This document shows, one piece after another, positions 22,225 through 35,214 of a stretch of DNA of 64,000 nucleotides. The notes beneath the pieces are model-generated. The model made no database searches, was not told the DNA's origin, and was given only the letters and a program-made list of their open reading frames with translations. Positions within the stretch are counted from its first letter, which is position 1; every line of letters begins with the position of its first letter. The stretch is from Maylandia zebra (lineage: Eukaryota; Chordata; Actinopteri; Cichliformes; Cichlidae), in contig NC_135185.1 in NCBI RefSeq assembly GCF_041146795.1, positions 23,270,529 to 23,334,528 on the forward strand, read 5' to 3'. The position numbers and the translations under genes were made by a program.

Positions 22225-23219
22225 TAGGGCTGCCACAAACGATAATTTTGATAGTCGACTAGTCACCGATTATTTTTGCGATTAGTCGACTAATCAGATC
22301 ATCATCCATTGGACGTACAGCGTACAGCTTATTGCACCAGCAGCATCTGGTCTTATATAACTATCATTAGCTTACAGCTTGAAGTGTTTGTGCTAACTAA
22401 AAATAAAGACAAGATGGTAGTTTATTAATTTTTAATGAAATTTGCAGATTGTTTCGGTGAAGTTTAATAAACTCCTTGCTTTCTAAAATATAACAGGACA
22501 CCGGAGTATATTCTCCAGCGTCTCACACTTCTGATAATCAGCTGTCTGCTTGACAGTTTTAGCTGTGCAAAAACTATAACTTTAATCTCAGCCAAACCGA
22601 TTTACTCAGGAACAAATAAAATACTAAAGAAAGCCAAACAATAACATTTTTAAGTTATCTAAGTGACTTATATATATGTTTAACCTGACTAGCGAAAGAC
22701 GGCAGTGGGTTTGAAAACGATTTGCCGGGAGTCCGGTGTTCTCACGGCTCTAGTTAGCCTTGCCCCCGCCTAGCTAACGAGCTAGTGGGTAACAGACGTC
22801 TCCGAAAACGTCGGAGCGCTTTTGAAAATATGTGGTGTCTTGATAAACTGAGCAGATATTTGAGGTTTACACAGCTACATTCTCGCCTGAAAATATGTTA
22901 AACGTTTATTTTGTGACCAAGAAAGAATAATAAGAGTAAAGTTAAAACTAACTAGCTGCCGCCATTGTTGACAGCTGCGCTATGAATTCTGGGACACAGC
23001 TTCTTCTTCTTCGGGGTTTAACGGCAGCTGGCATCCTTGTACATGCAATGCTGCCATCTTCTGTTTCAGTCCGTTATTACACTCTTAAATCCTACTACTC
23101 ATTCCTGCGTCCTTTGTGATCTTACAAAGCTTCAAACGATGCGTCGACTATTAAATTAGTCGTCGACGATTTTAATAGTCGACATAATCGTGACTAGTCG
23201 ACTAATCGTGGCAGCCCTA
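22225..23219. mobile_element. hAT-type non-autonomous element (MITE) with 8-bp target duplication
   Basis: The ends are inverted repeats starting TAGGGCTGCCAC and, at the other end, GTGGCAGCCCTA. The outer about 100 bases on each side contain several TAGTCGACTA-type palindromes. The flanking octamer TTTTGCTG is perfectly repeated at 22217-22224 and 23220-23227, which is the 8-bp duplication expected for hAT insertion. The 995-base interior has no transposase frame. It lies in the presumed 5' intron of fyn. Confidence 0.9.
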
Positions 23220-23227
23220 TTTTGCTG

Positions 23228-23699
23228 TTTGTTTTATCTTTTTTTGCTGGACAAAGCAAGTAAATGAAGACTTCAGGATGTTGTGATGGGTATTTTCTGA
23301 CTTTTTAATCGACATCTGAGAACTGATATAAAACAAAAAGGGGATCCGCTCTAACAATTCACTGAGGAGAAGAAGCAGCAGTACTACAAACACAGCAGAA
23401 TGAATTGATTTTCCACAGTTGAGTTCAAAACGTGTCTTTTCAACATGTTGCAGTGATTTCATTAGTATCGGGACAGCTGACAGTAACCAAAGACGGCCTC
23501 CAAACCAAGTTAACACTGGGTGGCGATGAGTGTGAATTCATCAGGGCTCAAAATTGTATGGAGAAAGAAAAAAGGAGGACTGGGACACGTCGTGATTTCA
23601 GTCCAATTCAAGTAATTTAAAATAAAAAAAACAAAAACAAAGAAAACCACATATCCAGTACTGTCACTCGGCTTGGGACATTACAGTATTTATTTGGCC
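23228..23699. other. fyn 5' intron between the hAT element and the next Tc1 remnant
   Basis: No gene recognised. A-rich tracts occur near 23619-23645. Confidence 0.5.
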
Positions 23700-24570
23700 A
23701 GGAAAGCTATGAATGTACAGTTATGTGAAAACGTTTTGTCCATATAACTGAAGCATTCAGGTGTGTGGGTAATGCAATGCCACAGTGGACGTCCCAGTAA
23801 ATTCAGCCCAAGGTCAGACTCTTCAATGGTTGGAGAAACTGCAAAAAAACCCCAAAAAACTCTGCAGGCCTCAGTTAGCTATTAAATATTAAAGTTCATG
23901 ACTGTAAAGTTAGAAAAAGACTGAATGAGTATGGCTTGTTTGGAAGGGTTGCCAGGAAAAAGCCTCTTCTCTCTAAAAAGGACATGACAGCACAGCTTAC
24001 GTTTGCAAAGTTGAATCTGAACAAACTACAAAATGTCTAAAACAGAAGTGGCCTCAGAAGTGGTCTCATCTGTCTAAAGGACAGTAGAGATGTTTGGCTA
24101 TAACACACAGAGCCATGTTTGGAGATACGAGGCGTACCAGCACAAACACCAACTGTCAAGCACGGTGGGGGAGGGGGAGTGATTTGGGCTTGTTTTGCAG
24201 CCAGAGGACCTGGGCACCTTGCAGTCACTGACTCGACCATGAACTTCTCTGCATATGAAAGTATTCTAAAGTTAAATGTGAGGCCATCTGTCTGACAGCT
24301 AAAGCTTGGCCATTTGGGTTAAAGTGTTGTAACGGCCCAGTCGAAGTCCAGACCTCAGTCTGACTGAAATGCCGTGGTGGGACCTTAAGGCAGCTGAGCA
24401 TAAACAAATGTCTAAAAACCTCAATGAACTGAACCATCTTTGAAAAGAAAATTGAGCAAAAATTCCACCGCAATGATGTAAGAAAGTGAGTCATACAGAA
24501 AACGTCTGCTTCAAGTTATAACTTCTAAAGGTTGTTCTACTACAAACTACTGAATCATGAGGGTACTTCG
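23700..24570 (+). mobile_element. Decayed Tc1-type transposon, second subfamily
   Basis: The plus strand carries recognisable Tc1 transposase text in broken frames: KHGGGGVIWACFAARGPGHL, then DSTMNFSAYESILKLNVRPS, then a segment beginning 'gcccagtcgaagtccagacc' and a C-terminal SYRKRLLQV. Stops and shifts make it non-coding, and a middle segment is missing. This subfamily differs from that at 16211. Confidence 0.8.
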
Positions 24571-27500
24571 TTTTAGAACTTGGAACTATCACATGACTGT
24601 ATTTAACAAGACCGTGCCCGAAGTCCACGCGAATGACAGAGGTGACCTGAGGTAGTCAGGCATTGAAAATAAAAATAAATTCTTATGAATACACAACAGA
24701 GAGAAAAACAATATCAAGGCCACGAATGTTAACTTCCCATAGTTACTGCATTTCTTTACTCACCTTCCCCGTCGATACAAAAACCTCTAAACGTGGCGTT
24801 AATAAGACTAACGTAGCACCAGAATATATTAACTGAGCAGGTGAAGTCTGATTTCTGGTGGATTTTCTCTTCAACTCAAGTGATTGAAATAGCACTGCCT
24901 CCACTCCTGCAGGGATCAGAGTAAATGAGGGGAAATCTCATGTCGTTGTGCTGCCTGTGGGGATTATGAAAATCTTGCTCTTCAAGTTAAAAAGACTAGG
25001 GACTACTGTAGCTTTAGCATACATTTACCATTCAGCTGCACAGAATCTATAACATTTTGCCTTAATATAGTATTCATACATGTTCCCTGTGTGGTCTTTT
25101 TATTGCACAGTGTGTATTTGTAAACATTAAATCATGTCTGTGTTGCGATTCCAATTAATAATCTCATATTTACAAGATAAAGAATCCTTTAGATGAGTCG
25201 GTGAATCAGCAGCTTTTCACATTTACACGGTAATTTAATAAGAGTTTCACGAGCGTTCATCATAGATACATTTCTGCTCTCCGGTTACACATGAGTCAAC
25301 ACTACGTATGAGATCACAACATAAGTTTTAGATTGGTGCTCTCGCTGCATTTCATCATGGTGGAGATGGACACAGACACACGCAAGTCTACTCAAACCCC
25401 CCACACCAAACCAGCAGATGATGGCGTCAAAGCCTCGGGGCTTGTTCCCTTTCATGGCACAGCCTGGGTATTGCATGACCACCTCAGCCTCTGCAATAGC
25501 AATCATCACGCTATTTTCAGACCCAAATGAGCAGCTTGCTGTAGAGAGAGTGACAATGGCGTGATCAGGAGGGTCCTTCGGGGACAAGATTGCAATGTGC
25601 TGTAAGAGTTAATTCAAAAGCCAAAGAGAAGGAAAAGGTGAGAGGCCTCAAGTTTTTCACCAAAAACGTGTTAAAACGTTTTTGCTACTTACCATTTACC
25701 ATCAGCTGTAAATTGGACTGAAACCAACTCCTTTTAGAGCAAGCCTCAAGTGGACAATAAATTGCAGTTTTCTGCTGTTGGTGTTTTTGGTTTAATTTTT
25801 TAATTTTCACAAAATCTGTGTTAAAATGTTGAGGTTTTTTTTTTTTTTTTTTTTTAAAGAAGCTGACCATAAATGAGGTGTTCATGGAACATATGTAAAC
25901 TGAAACATCAAAAAATGTGAGGAATTTTAGGAATATCTGTGAATATCGCTGCAGGACACCCTCTGCAGTGACTTCCATCACGCCTACCACCACAGGTAAA
26001 TCCACAACCTGTTTTTAGTAACTATCAGCTTTCACACTATTTTATCAAATGCACCACTGAACAAGCAGTTTTTTTGAATGGGTACCGAACACACAGCAAC
26101 GGGGTCAGCTTTACTTTATCTGTCACAACCGCTCGGCTCAACTGGAAATTAATTTACCCAAATGAAAGCCTTTATTTTGATGCCGCACAAGCTCGAGTGT
26201 TAATCATCCATAACAACAGTCATCGCGCTGGAGGCCATAATGAGATAGTGGGTCCTTTGGAGTAAAGCTGCAATCAATATACTATATTAAAAGGACAGAC
26301 ATGTCAGGGTCGCACAGACTAACTGATGGATTTACCAGGAGAGACTCAGTCAGGCCTGAAAAACAAATATATCTGCAGTCTGATTTGTGTTACGAGCAAG
26401 AACAAAAAAAGATAATTGGATGTGTAAGACTAAAAAAAAAGAAAAAAGAAAAAGACTGAAATTCCCTAAACAGCAACAATTATTTTATTAAGAATTACGT
26501 AAGAATGAGTGTAACATCTGCAGCTTCTAAAAAGGGAACATCTGACGATTTCCTAAGTGTTACAAGATTATGAAATATGTATCTATCTGTGCATAACTTT
26601 GAGCTCAGGGAAAGTATGTAACATTACGTGCAACTGACTGACTTCAGCAAGTCCTTCAATCATTTCATCATTTTAAGTAATTTTTATGTTTTTAGATTTT
26701 CCTTAAAATGCTGTAACCTTATTAATCTCTCACTCTCTGGAGATCAATAAAGTCTTAATGCTACAATATAAAATAATCATACAAGTCTGCAGAGTAATTG
26801 CTACATGTGAACCTAATGGTAACAAGTTTACAAGATATTATTTCAGCTTAGAAAAACAAATTGAAACGTGGCTTTGACTAATAAACTGTGGAAATTATGG
26901 TCAATTGAGCATTACATCTGGCAATGTTGTGATAATTTAACCTCTACGAACTAACAAATCCCTCCAGAATACAGTCTTTCCTCAGTCTATTTTGCAATTC
27001 AACACATCTTCTTAAAAGGTATCCTGTTTAAGTTGAAGTGTGGGGGTCCTTTTACACTCAGATCACTGACAAGGCACAAAACAAGGTCAAACTTCCCACA
27101 TGCCTCCCACTGGCATCGCACTCACTGTGACCTTATTCAACTCCATAATTCAACGTTCTGATCATGGAACAAAGACGAGACCAACGAACCAACAGAGGAT
27201 CTTTTTTTTCCTTTTTAAGAAAAGCTGTGTGACATTTGAATGCACGTGAAACCCACTGTTATGTTTGCTGGATTTGGTACAACGCTGACAATCTCCTCCT
27301 TATGGCTGCCATTCTCTGAATAGTTACAACATTTGCTTGTGTCAGACAACCGAGTTCATTCAGTGTATCAACAACGAGACAATGGCCACTTTTCACTCTG
27401 CTACAAGATTATGAGCACAATGAAACACTGTTAAAGCTTTCAAAGCATTCTTCGTGTGCTGAATGAACAGAGCTAGTTATAAAACACGCAGCTGAGATTC

Positions 27501-29233
27501 ATACAGTACGTGCGTGTGGGTTTAAGCCTAGCTGTGTTTTAGTGTCACAGTGTCTATACTTGAGCTTCTTGAGTCATGTTGTTAAATCACCGATCCCATT
27601 GTGTATGTCTATTCAGTCAGCGAGACCAGTGCAGACTAGGTGAACACTTTCCAAACAGGAAAAAAGTGTTATCCAGATACCAGAGCAGATTCTTGCTGCT
27701 TCTGCCTGACAGTCTGAACTGAGGGTTTAAATGATTCTTTCCAAATCTTGTGCCAGTGGAGGGTAATGGTCGATGCAAGAATCCAGTGGAAATCATGATG
27801 AGGTGGGTTTACAGGAACGGAGGATGGAAGGTTTCTGGCAGAACTAAAAATCGCACTTGAGTTGATGGAAAGTGTAAAACACTGGCACGAGCCACATGGC
27901 GCACAAGTGCTGGACGCAGATCTACAACGATAAGCCAATTAGCAGATGCAACCCCCCCCCCCAAAAAAAGAAATACATTGCAACTTGTTTGATTTATTTA
28001 TATTATTAATAAAAAAAAAATGCTAAAAATGTGTGGCTGTTTTACACTTCTCATTAGTTTAGTGCCCAAAACATCAGAATACAAAAAAATATACCCACTG
28101 CAATTTCCATCAATGAAACCTGATTTTTTTCAGACCCCCAAACAACTAAGTCTTCCTAAACATTTAGAATAATGGAAAATGCTCACATTTTAGAAACTAG
28201 AAAAATATCTTCAAATGTGGCTTAATGATGATTTTACAGTTAAGTGCTAATTTATTTTCTGCTGCTTGACAGATTAATTTTACAATGATAATCATCACAG
28301 TAGATGTCAAAACAAACCAACACCTTCCAAAAATCTTAAAAACCAACAAAATGGTCTTAAACTAAAGTTATCAACTGAGCCTTATTTTGAAAAGCATCTG
28401 CATTTCTTTATAACTTATTTCAGGTTTGGCAGATTATGCGCCAGCAGGTTGAACTGTATAAGGGAGAGCGAGCCTGAAGGGGGAAAAGTGCACGGTCCAC
28501 GAAGCACAACATCCAACTCCTTTCATTCAAATTTAATACATACCATGCACACCAATTGTGCACTCATTCATAGGCAGGCTGAACTCAGGCCTTCAGGGAG
28601 CTGACTGAACAATTTAACAACCAAAACAATAACTGCTGACTAACTTATTGCACATGGGTAACAGTGGGGTTAGCTCACACATATCATCCCCAGTGTTTGC
28701 TCACAAGATGGATGGCTGCACCTCCAGACACATGAGATAACCCGACTGGAACAGCTTTAATTGGATGTTTAGCAGCGTGGCAATGCAATTAACTCAAAGC
28801 ATATGATAATTCCTGTGGAGTTAAACAATTAAGAGGCTGTCCGAAGGCCAGCCTGGCGTTTATTAGGTGTGTGTGTGTGCATGGCCTCAGTGGTCAGCTC
28901 TGTTCTGCAGCGCATCCATCCCTGCTGCAACACAAGAGCCCCCTCTCCAGAATCACTGCAAAACATCATCCACAGTCACCATCACCGCTCTCCCAGTCTT
29001 TTCCTCAACGAGGGCAATGTTTACGCAAACCACACAAAGCCAGCCCTCCGAGGAAGACTCGGAGTAAAGATTGGCGTGACTGCAGCCACTCAAAATGTGT
29101 TATTTATCTCATCTGCTCTCTCTGCCTCTCTCCCTCTCGAGATGAATTCAACTCGCTTTCCACAGCGCAAAATAGGGGACAAGGCTGGCGCACCAATTGA
29201 AATTCAACAGAAGAAAAAGAAAAGCGCGCTCAC
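24571..29233. other. Upstream fyn intron, presumed, without recognised genes
   Basis: AT-rich sequence containing a poly(T) tract (25837-25855), a repeat-like 3' end around 26735-26760 ('gatcaataaagt'), and a C-run (about 27951-27961). No exon was supported. Confidence 0.5.
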
Positions 29234-29500
29234 CGCAGAAAAATCAAATTAATCCATCGGAGTTTCCAGAGGGAGCTTCGTGGAGGAAATTCGCGGTCGT
29301 CTTTCTTCTCTGTCAGTGTTTTTCCTCCGCACAGACAGAGAATAGCGGTGGGAGACCCGTCCCTGCCGATACAGGAGCTCCTGTCGCCGCCGTGTGTACG
29401 GATGATGACGAAGGCGCAGGGGGTCAAGTTCACCACAGTAAAACTGCAGCTTCCGCCAAGTACTATCAAAATAAATCTCCTGGTTGGCAAAGCTTTTTGT
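29234..29500 (-). promoter_or_regulatory. fyn: Possible fyn first exon / promoter region
   Basis: This is the only locally GC- and CpG-richer patch between the fyn start exon and marcks. On the minus strand it ends in a consensus-like donor, CTGCG followed by GTGAGC (donor G at 29233). A non-coding first exon spliced to the acceptor at 20215 would fit the fyn gene pattern. This is inference from composition and one splice site; the open frames on both strands here show no protein similarity. Confidence 0.3.
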
Positions 29501-30357
29501 AAAAATCGATATTGCACGAAAGCAACGCTAAAAGGCATGTTTGTGGAACCAAAATTAATTCAAGGTATTTCAAGATTTAGTAGTTCCACTACTTCTTATC
29601 GCTTTCAAACAATAATAATCCACTAAAATACTTATTTAGAAAAGTAAACTGCTAGGGTGGTTTTATTTTGGGCAGCATATGGTGTTTTATTGTTGGGTCT
29701 GTCTCTGGTTGTCTTGACGCAGATGTTATTGCGTACGCTTGATGCGGATCCACACCGACCAGTAGCTTCGACTGACACCGCTTTCCTCCAATGAGAGATT
29801 ACAATGTGTGGCCGGGCACCTCCTCCTCTTTGGAGTATGACTGAAAAACGGGGCAAGGTTGGCAAATTCTCTGTTTTTGTTCAAGTAACGTAGAGCTCTA
29901 TTTAGTAGCTTCTTTCGCCTTTTAGTGCGAGTAAAACACAGATGCACAGATATGATGCAAAATGAAATTCAACACATCTGTAGCGTTTTTATTTATTGAA
30001 ATAATTAAAGGGATCAGTGCAATTATATTATATAAATACAATTATATATAGTTTGCATGAGTTTTTTGTTTGAAAGACTTAAAAATATTTTAAATAATTG
30101 TTGATATTTTTTTATTATTATTTTGATGAATATCAGACAGAGAGTATACAGTACACACATGAAAATGTGTTTCTCTTCTGTTGCGATAATGACACACCAG
30201 CAAAATTTCAGCATTGATTGGGAATGTTTTGTGAAAATTAAACATGCAATGAAGACAGTAGTCATTCAGAATTGACCACTTATGCTTTAGTAATGAATCC
30301 CAATGCTGACCTCTAACCTCCATTTACTTTGCATTCCTTCAGTTTCAGACTTGTTAA

Positions 30358-30455
30358 CCCATTCAGTCCCAACACTCTATGAGGAAGCACTTGGCGAGAG
30401 TGGGAAGGAAAACTCCCTTTTAACAGAAAGAAAAAACATTCTGTACGCTACCTAA
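30358..30455 (+). repeat. Dispersed repeat fragment ('gaagcacttggcgagagtgg' type)
   Basis: Shares the blocks 'tatgaggaagcacttggcga', 'gtgggaaggaaaactccctt' and 'aacagaaag' with a second, longer copy at about 59840-60060, where they read 'tatgagcaagcacttggcaa' and 'taggaaggaaaaacccctta'. A repeated fish element of unknown family. Confidence 0.6.
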
Positions 30456-30929
30456 AAATGGAAATTAGGTCTAGACAAAAGACAGATTAAAACACTTATT
30501 CATCCAAAACACACACATACAAACAACTGTATGTCCAGATGAACAGAATGAGCTTTTTGGGAAATCAGATATTCATCCACTGGGTTGTGAAACTTCAGGC
30601 TATCTTCAGGCTACCTCTGCCGTAAGTTTTACCCTTATATACAATCTAATCAAGATGTGTGAAATTCCTTTTAGTTCCTTGTCCAAATCCAATCCAATCT
30701 GTACAATCCAAGTGGATGATAACAGAAAAACGATTCCCCTAAATAATTTTATCTACACATACACCATGCTCCCTTTTCTTTAAGTACAAGTGCTGTTCAG
30801 CCCTTTGCCAAGGCAGGTCTGGCCAACAGGTCCTATGTTTGACACCTATAGTCTAAATCAATCACATGACTTCTATAAAAGGTTTTAAAATGATCACAGT
30901 GACAATGTTACACTGAATATTGCACTTGA

Positions 30930-31385
30930 AGGGAAGTCCAATAAAGTTACAGTACTTTTGTTTCCATGCGTACTGCACTAAAGTAAGAGTGTTTCAGTGT
31001 GCATCCATCAATCATCTGTGTAAGTCCCCTTGTGCTTTCAAGCCCTGACCCGCTGAGGTACAGAATCCACAAGAGCTCTGAAGTTGTCCTGTGGTCTGTG
31101 AACTTGACTACAGACTGGACTTCTGGGGATTTTGGAGGCCAAATCAACACCTTGAACTCTTTTCCATAGCCTTCAAACCACTGTGTGGGTGCACTGCTAT
31201 CAAGAAATGCTGCTGCTGTGAAGAGAAGGTGGGCAGTACATGTCAAAGCAACGTCCACATGAAAGTCAGATCACAGGATTTCCCAGTACAACATTGGCAG
31301 GAGCACAAAACTGCCTCCATTTGCTTGCCTTCTCCTCATCCTGTTACCATCGTTTGCCCAGGTAAGCAATGTATAAGCACCCTCA
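30930..31385 (-). mobile_element. Decayed Tc1-type transposon fragment, minus orientation
   Basis: The plus strand shows the reverse complement of a Tc1-like element: 'gtacagaatccacaagagct', 'ggggattttggaggccaaat', 'caacaccttgaactcttttc' and 'gtcaaagcaacgtccacatg' occur in the order I know from this family. Frames are interrupted. It lies between fyn and marcks. Confidence 0.65.
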
Positions 31386-33120
31386 TGTCACTCTTACTAA
31401 TGACAAATGATTTGGATATTTTCATAAATAAATTTCATAAATTTCCTCCATTCACTTAACATTCATTCAGTTTTTCAGCTGTTAGTATTTATCAGCTATC
31501 TATAAAAAATGATAACATTTTTATTCACAGTAGTCACAAATAATGACTTGCTCATATACACTCTGACATAAAGACAGGAGCTAAAAACCAAACCTGCCAC
31601 TGCCAAATGAATAAAAATAAAAGACAATAAAATTAAGAAAATAAAGAAAAAACAAAAGAACAGCTCGCCGTAATTATACAGACTTCAAATTTCATCCATA
31701 TTTTGTGGCAGCTGGCTAATTGGTTCAGCTCTTCAGCTTTAATAGGATATGAAGAAACTCACATTTTGTCTGTTATATGTGTCTGACCAGAAATATTCAA
31801 TAAAAAAAAAAACTCAGGATAGCAATAGTTGTTACTGGAAATGAGCTTAAAATGCTTCATGGTTCTGTATGTGAGCTGTATACTCCCTTGGGTTTTAGCA
31901 TGGCTATTAACAATAAAAAGAAATAAGTGCTTTTATACTAAAACTCTATATTTTGTATTTATTTTTATTTAACTAGGATAGTGTAACTACTCTATGAATT
32001 TGACAAAAGCAAACAAATGATCACAATAAACTGTGATACTGATAAATGTAGATGCTGACTTAAAAATGTGGCCTGTTAAAAAGAATGAAAGTTAAACAAA
32101 CATCTTTATGCTTTCTCCCCATGTTATCATATTTATGGCAGCTCATCATAATTATGCTACAGCTTTGCATTTAATCAAAATATAACAACAATGAGTGTGG
32201 CCTAGTTAGGCTGCTGAGGGTGGGTTAAAGAAGGCACCCTAATCCACAAACTGCTGAGTGCTTTGCCGGGCTGTCTTCACTCCACTCTCACCCTGCTTCT
32301 CCACCTCCCAGAGTCACCATCTCTAAAGCCCTATTCAGCAAATGCACTGCCTCTTCCTTGCAGCCATTTTGGACTAACAGTAACCATGGAGATGTGGGTC
32401 ATGCAGCTCTAGCAGAGAGAGGAGACTTGTGGCTGCTGGTGGAGTTAGAGCACTGCAGGCTGCTGGAGCAGACAGCAGCAGAGAGCCATAAACTCTCATT
32501 ATATCTGGGTCACTGGGATGCTCCCGCTGCAAGGAGCAGACAAGACACTATTATGCAAGAAGAGGGATAAGAGAAGTTTTGGGCACATGGTCTTATAGTA
32601 ACAGGGGATGTCTGTTTACTGAGTGGGGCGTATGTCAGTAGGGTGCCATGATGACATAAGGTGAGACCAGCTGAGTGATGCTTAGTCAACCCAGCCTTCA
32701 GAACATACTGTTGTTTGGAGGGCTTGCATTCATTTACAAGCTGTGATGAACAGTTTTAGGGCTCTTTGTTGCAGCCAAATTAGGCTAAAGTGTAAGCCGT
32801 GTTTTCTATAAAATATTACACATATGTAAAAAATATACATGATTGCTGTGTTGCACACAATCGCCGTTATCATGCACTTAGAAATTAGACAAAACAAAAT
32901 ATTTACCGGTACAGAGAACAGACGTTTTTCAGTGCAAATCAGTGGCCATGTTTATGTGCAAGCAAATATTTTGCACTTTTCCAGGGGAGAATCATCAGAT
33001 ATGTCTAATCTAAACCTTGTGCTCAATATAAAGCAAAACATGGAACATCAAGTTTCTGGGAAAAGAAAAGAAAAGAAAAAACAAGTTGTAAGCCATGTTG
33101 TTGTGTCTCTCCTATTGTCC

Positions 33121-33522
33121 GTGCCCCCCCTCCCCCCCGCCAGCCACTCCATGACCTCCCCACTCTTTGGGATTTCGGACTTTTGATTGGTGGAGACCGG
33201 ATGGCTTTGTCGTCATAGCCCCATTGCCCATTCATCAGCGGACTTGGGCGTTGTACTCCGCATCTCATTTGCGGCGGGGCCAATTTCTCCATTAAGGAAC
33301 TCCGTTCGGGGAAAAAAAATCGAAAGAATTCGCGTCTTTCGCACCTTAGCTACTTTTTCCTTGTGCAAGCGCTCGCACGTCCCTTTGTGGTCATCGTGAT
33401 TCCGTGCTGATTCCTCGGTTGCAGAAGGGGGAGTCGGCTTTTGACTTGATTTTTCTGGGGAGGAAGCTTGCGGTCTTTGTTCATTCATTTCATCGGTTGG
33501 GTCCCTTTGTTGGAACAAAAGC
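33121..33522 (+). promoter_or_regulatory. marcks: marcks promoter and 5' UTR region
   Basis: A C-tract pair (33125-33139), an inverted CCAAT box (GATTGG, 33184-33189) and rising CpG content precede the marcks ATG by 300-400 bases. No TATA box is seen. No in-frame upstream ATG with a long reading frame is found close to the start codon. Assignment rests on position and composition. Confidence 0.45.
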
Positions 33523-35214
33523 ATGGGAGCACAAATCTCCAAAACCGCTGGAAAAGAGGAAGCCGCCGTGGAACAGCCAGCAGAAGGTGCAGCCGTTGCA
33601 GCAAAAACGAACGGACAGGTAGTTTTGTGGGCTTTTTTGTTGTTGAAAAGAATGATTCAGATCTTAATTGCGCACGCGGAATTTTGCCTCAATTTAGCAA
33701 TGTGTTGCGTCAATGGTGTGCTCAGTGTTCCCTGTAGCGCATCTCCACGCTCACCGGCTTTCAGGGAAAGTGGCCACATGTAGGCCTGCACGTTTTTCAC
33801 CGGCAAATGCACAGTTTCAGGTTATTTTCTCTAACGCATTTAAACTATATATTAAAACTTTTAAGTGAAATCATTTAAATTGATACACAAATGTATTTTT
33901 TTTAATTCATCCTACAAAAAAATGCCTGAATGTTGCTGCACAACTATTCCAGTGAGTGATGATCGCAGAATTATTTAAAAATCGTTTTCTTTTTAAATTG
34001 TTTGTAAAATAATCGCAGCTGTTCTGCGGCTCCTGTGTCTAAACATTGCGCCTGTGCTTATTCATTTGGTTGAAATGTGTGCAGCAGGGGTTTGTGGCCG
34101 CTCTCAATGTGGCATGGCCATTTTAAAAAACGGTACCACGCCTTTGTTGCCAGATTGACGAAATGAGCCACGGTTTTTTTTTTTTTCTTTCTTTTTTTTG
34201 TTGCAGACACGGGCCGCAGAATCCGCAAACTATAAAAAGCAGAAAAGAGTAGGATGAGCTAAGTGCATGAAAATTTTAAAAATGGTGCACATTGGTGGAC
34301 TACACGGGGCATTTAAAGGAAGGGATGAGATGATGGGGGGTTGCGAATTCCTATGTTGTTTCCACTGGCTTCAATCTGAACGCCACCTCGTGGATCCCGG
34401 TTGTACTACCGTCTAAGCAACTAGCCTACTGCTGTAAGCCACAGATCTGTCGTCACTCTCCTGGTAACAGATGTTGTTGCAGTTTAAGGAGCTTTTTCTT
34501 ATTGGTTACTGCTAGTCTGTGAGTATAATTAAATATCACAGGACACCAGGCTTTGCAGGGGATAGCCCTGCACACACTTATGAGTGTGTTTGACCTAATG
34601 AACTTAAATAAGTGCATGTTCAGTAATTTCATTTTTATTCTGTTTTCTTCCAGGAAAATGGCCATGCCAAGACCAATGGGGATACCTCTCCTGCTACAGA
34701 GGAAGTCAACAAAGCCGAAGTGCAGGCCAATGGAAGCACTCCTACTGAGGAGGCACCAAAAGAAGAAGGTGAAAAGGTAGAGGGTGCCGAAGCCAATGGA
34801 GAGAAGGAGCCTGCCGCCACAAATGGAGAAGCTTCTGCCAAACCTGAGGAAGGCACTCCGTCTACTAGCGAGGATGGCAAGCAGAAGAAAAAGCGTTTCT
34901 CTTTCAAGAAACCGTCCTTCAAGCTCAGTGGCTTCTCTTTCAAGAAGACCAAGAAAGAGTCCGAAGAGGCGACAGAGGACGGTGCGGGAGCAGCAGCAGA
35001 ACCAGCCGAAGGGGAGAAGGCGACATCTGAGGCACCTACTGAAGAGGCCAAGCCAGATGAGGCCGGCGAGGAAGCCAAGGAAGCTGCAGCTGAGGAGCCA
35101 AAGGCCGAGGAGGGGAAGGCAGAGGAAACCGCAGGAGAGGAAAAGCCAGCTGAAGCTTCACCTACTGAGCCAGAAACGGCAGCCAGTCCAGAAGCCGCTG
35201 CTGCCGCCGAGTAA
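33523..35214 (+). CDS. marcks: MARCKS (myristoylated alanine-rich C-kinase substrate), complete, 2 exons
   Basis: Membrane-associated protein that binds PIP2, actin and calmodulin and leaves the membrane when phosphorylated by protein kinase C. Exons are 33523-33618 (32 codons, donor CAG/GTAGTT) and 34654-35214 (acceptor TTCCAG), 218 aa in all. MGAQISKTAGK gives the N-myristoylation Gly2 and flanking basic patch. The single intron falls after GQ, just before the MH2 motif ENGHAKTNG, the known family position. The basic effector domain is at about residues 108-130 (KKKRFSFKK, then PSFKLSGFSFKK), with serines at 115, 120, 124 and 127. The remainder is Glu/Ala/Pro-rich and probably disordered. 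Human MARCKS is longer (332 aa). One extra proline precedes the second serine of the effector domain. The Phe-rich GFSFKK ending favours MARCKS over MARCKSL1. Antisense and shifted frames over exon 2 are shadows of its biased composition. Confidence 0.95.

Larger units (their letters stand above)
29501..33120. other. Intergenic region between fyn and marcks
   Basis: Contains two interspersed-repeat pieces (30358-30455 and 30930-31385). The rest is AT-rich, with no supported gene. A short frame at 32358-32570 has no recognisable similarity. Confidence 0.5.

Noticed and set aside
28867-29252. Overlapping plus-strand frames of 66-127 codons as a gene
   Set aside because: Three overlapping phases are open because of local composition. 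No recognisable domain or splice structure was found, and the frames begin in a GT repeat.
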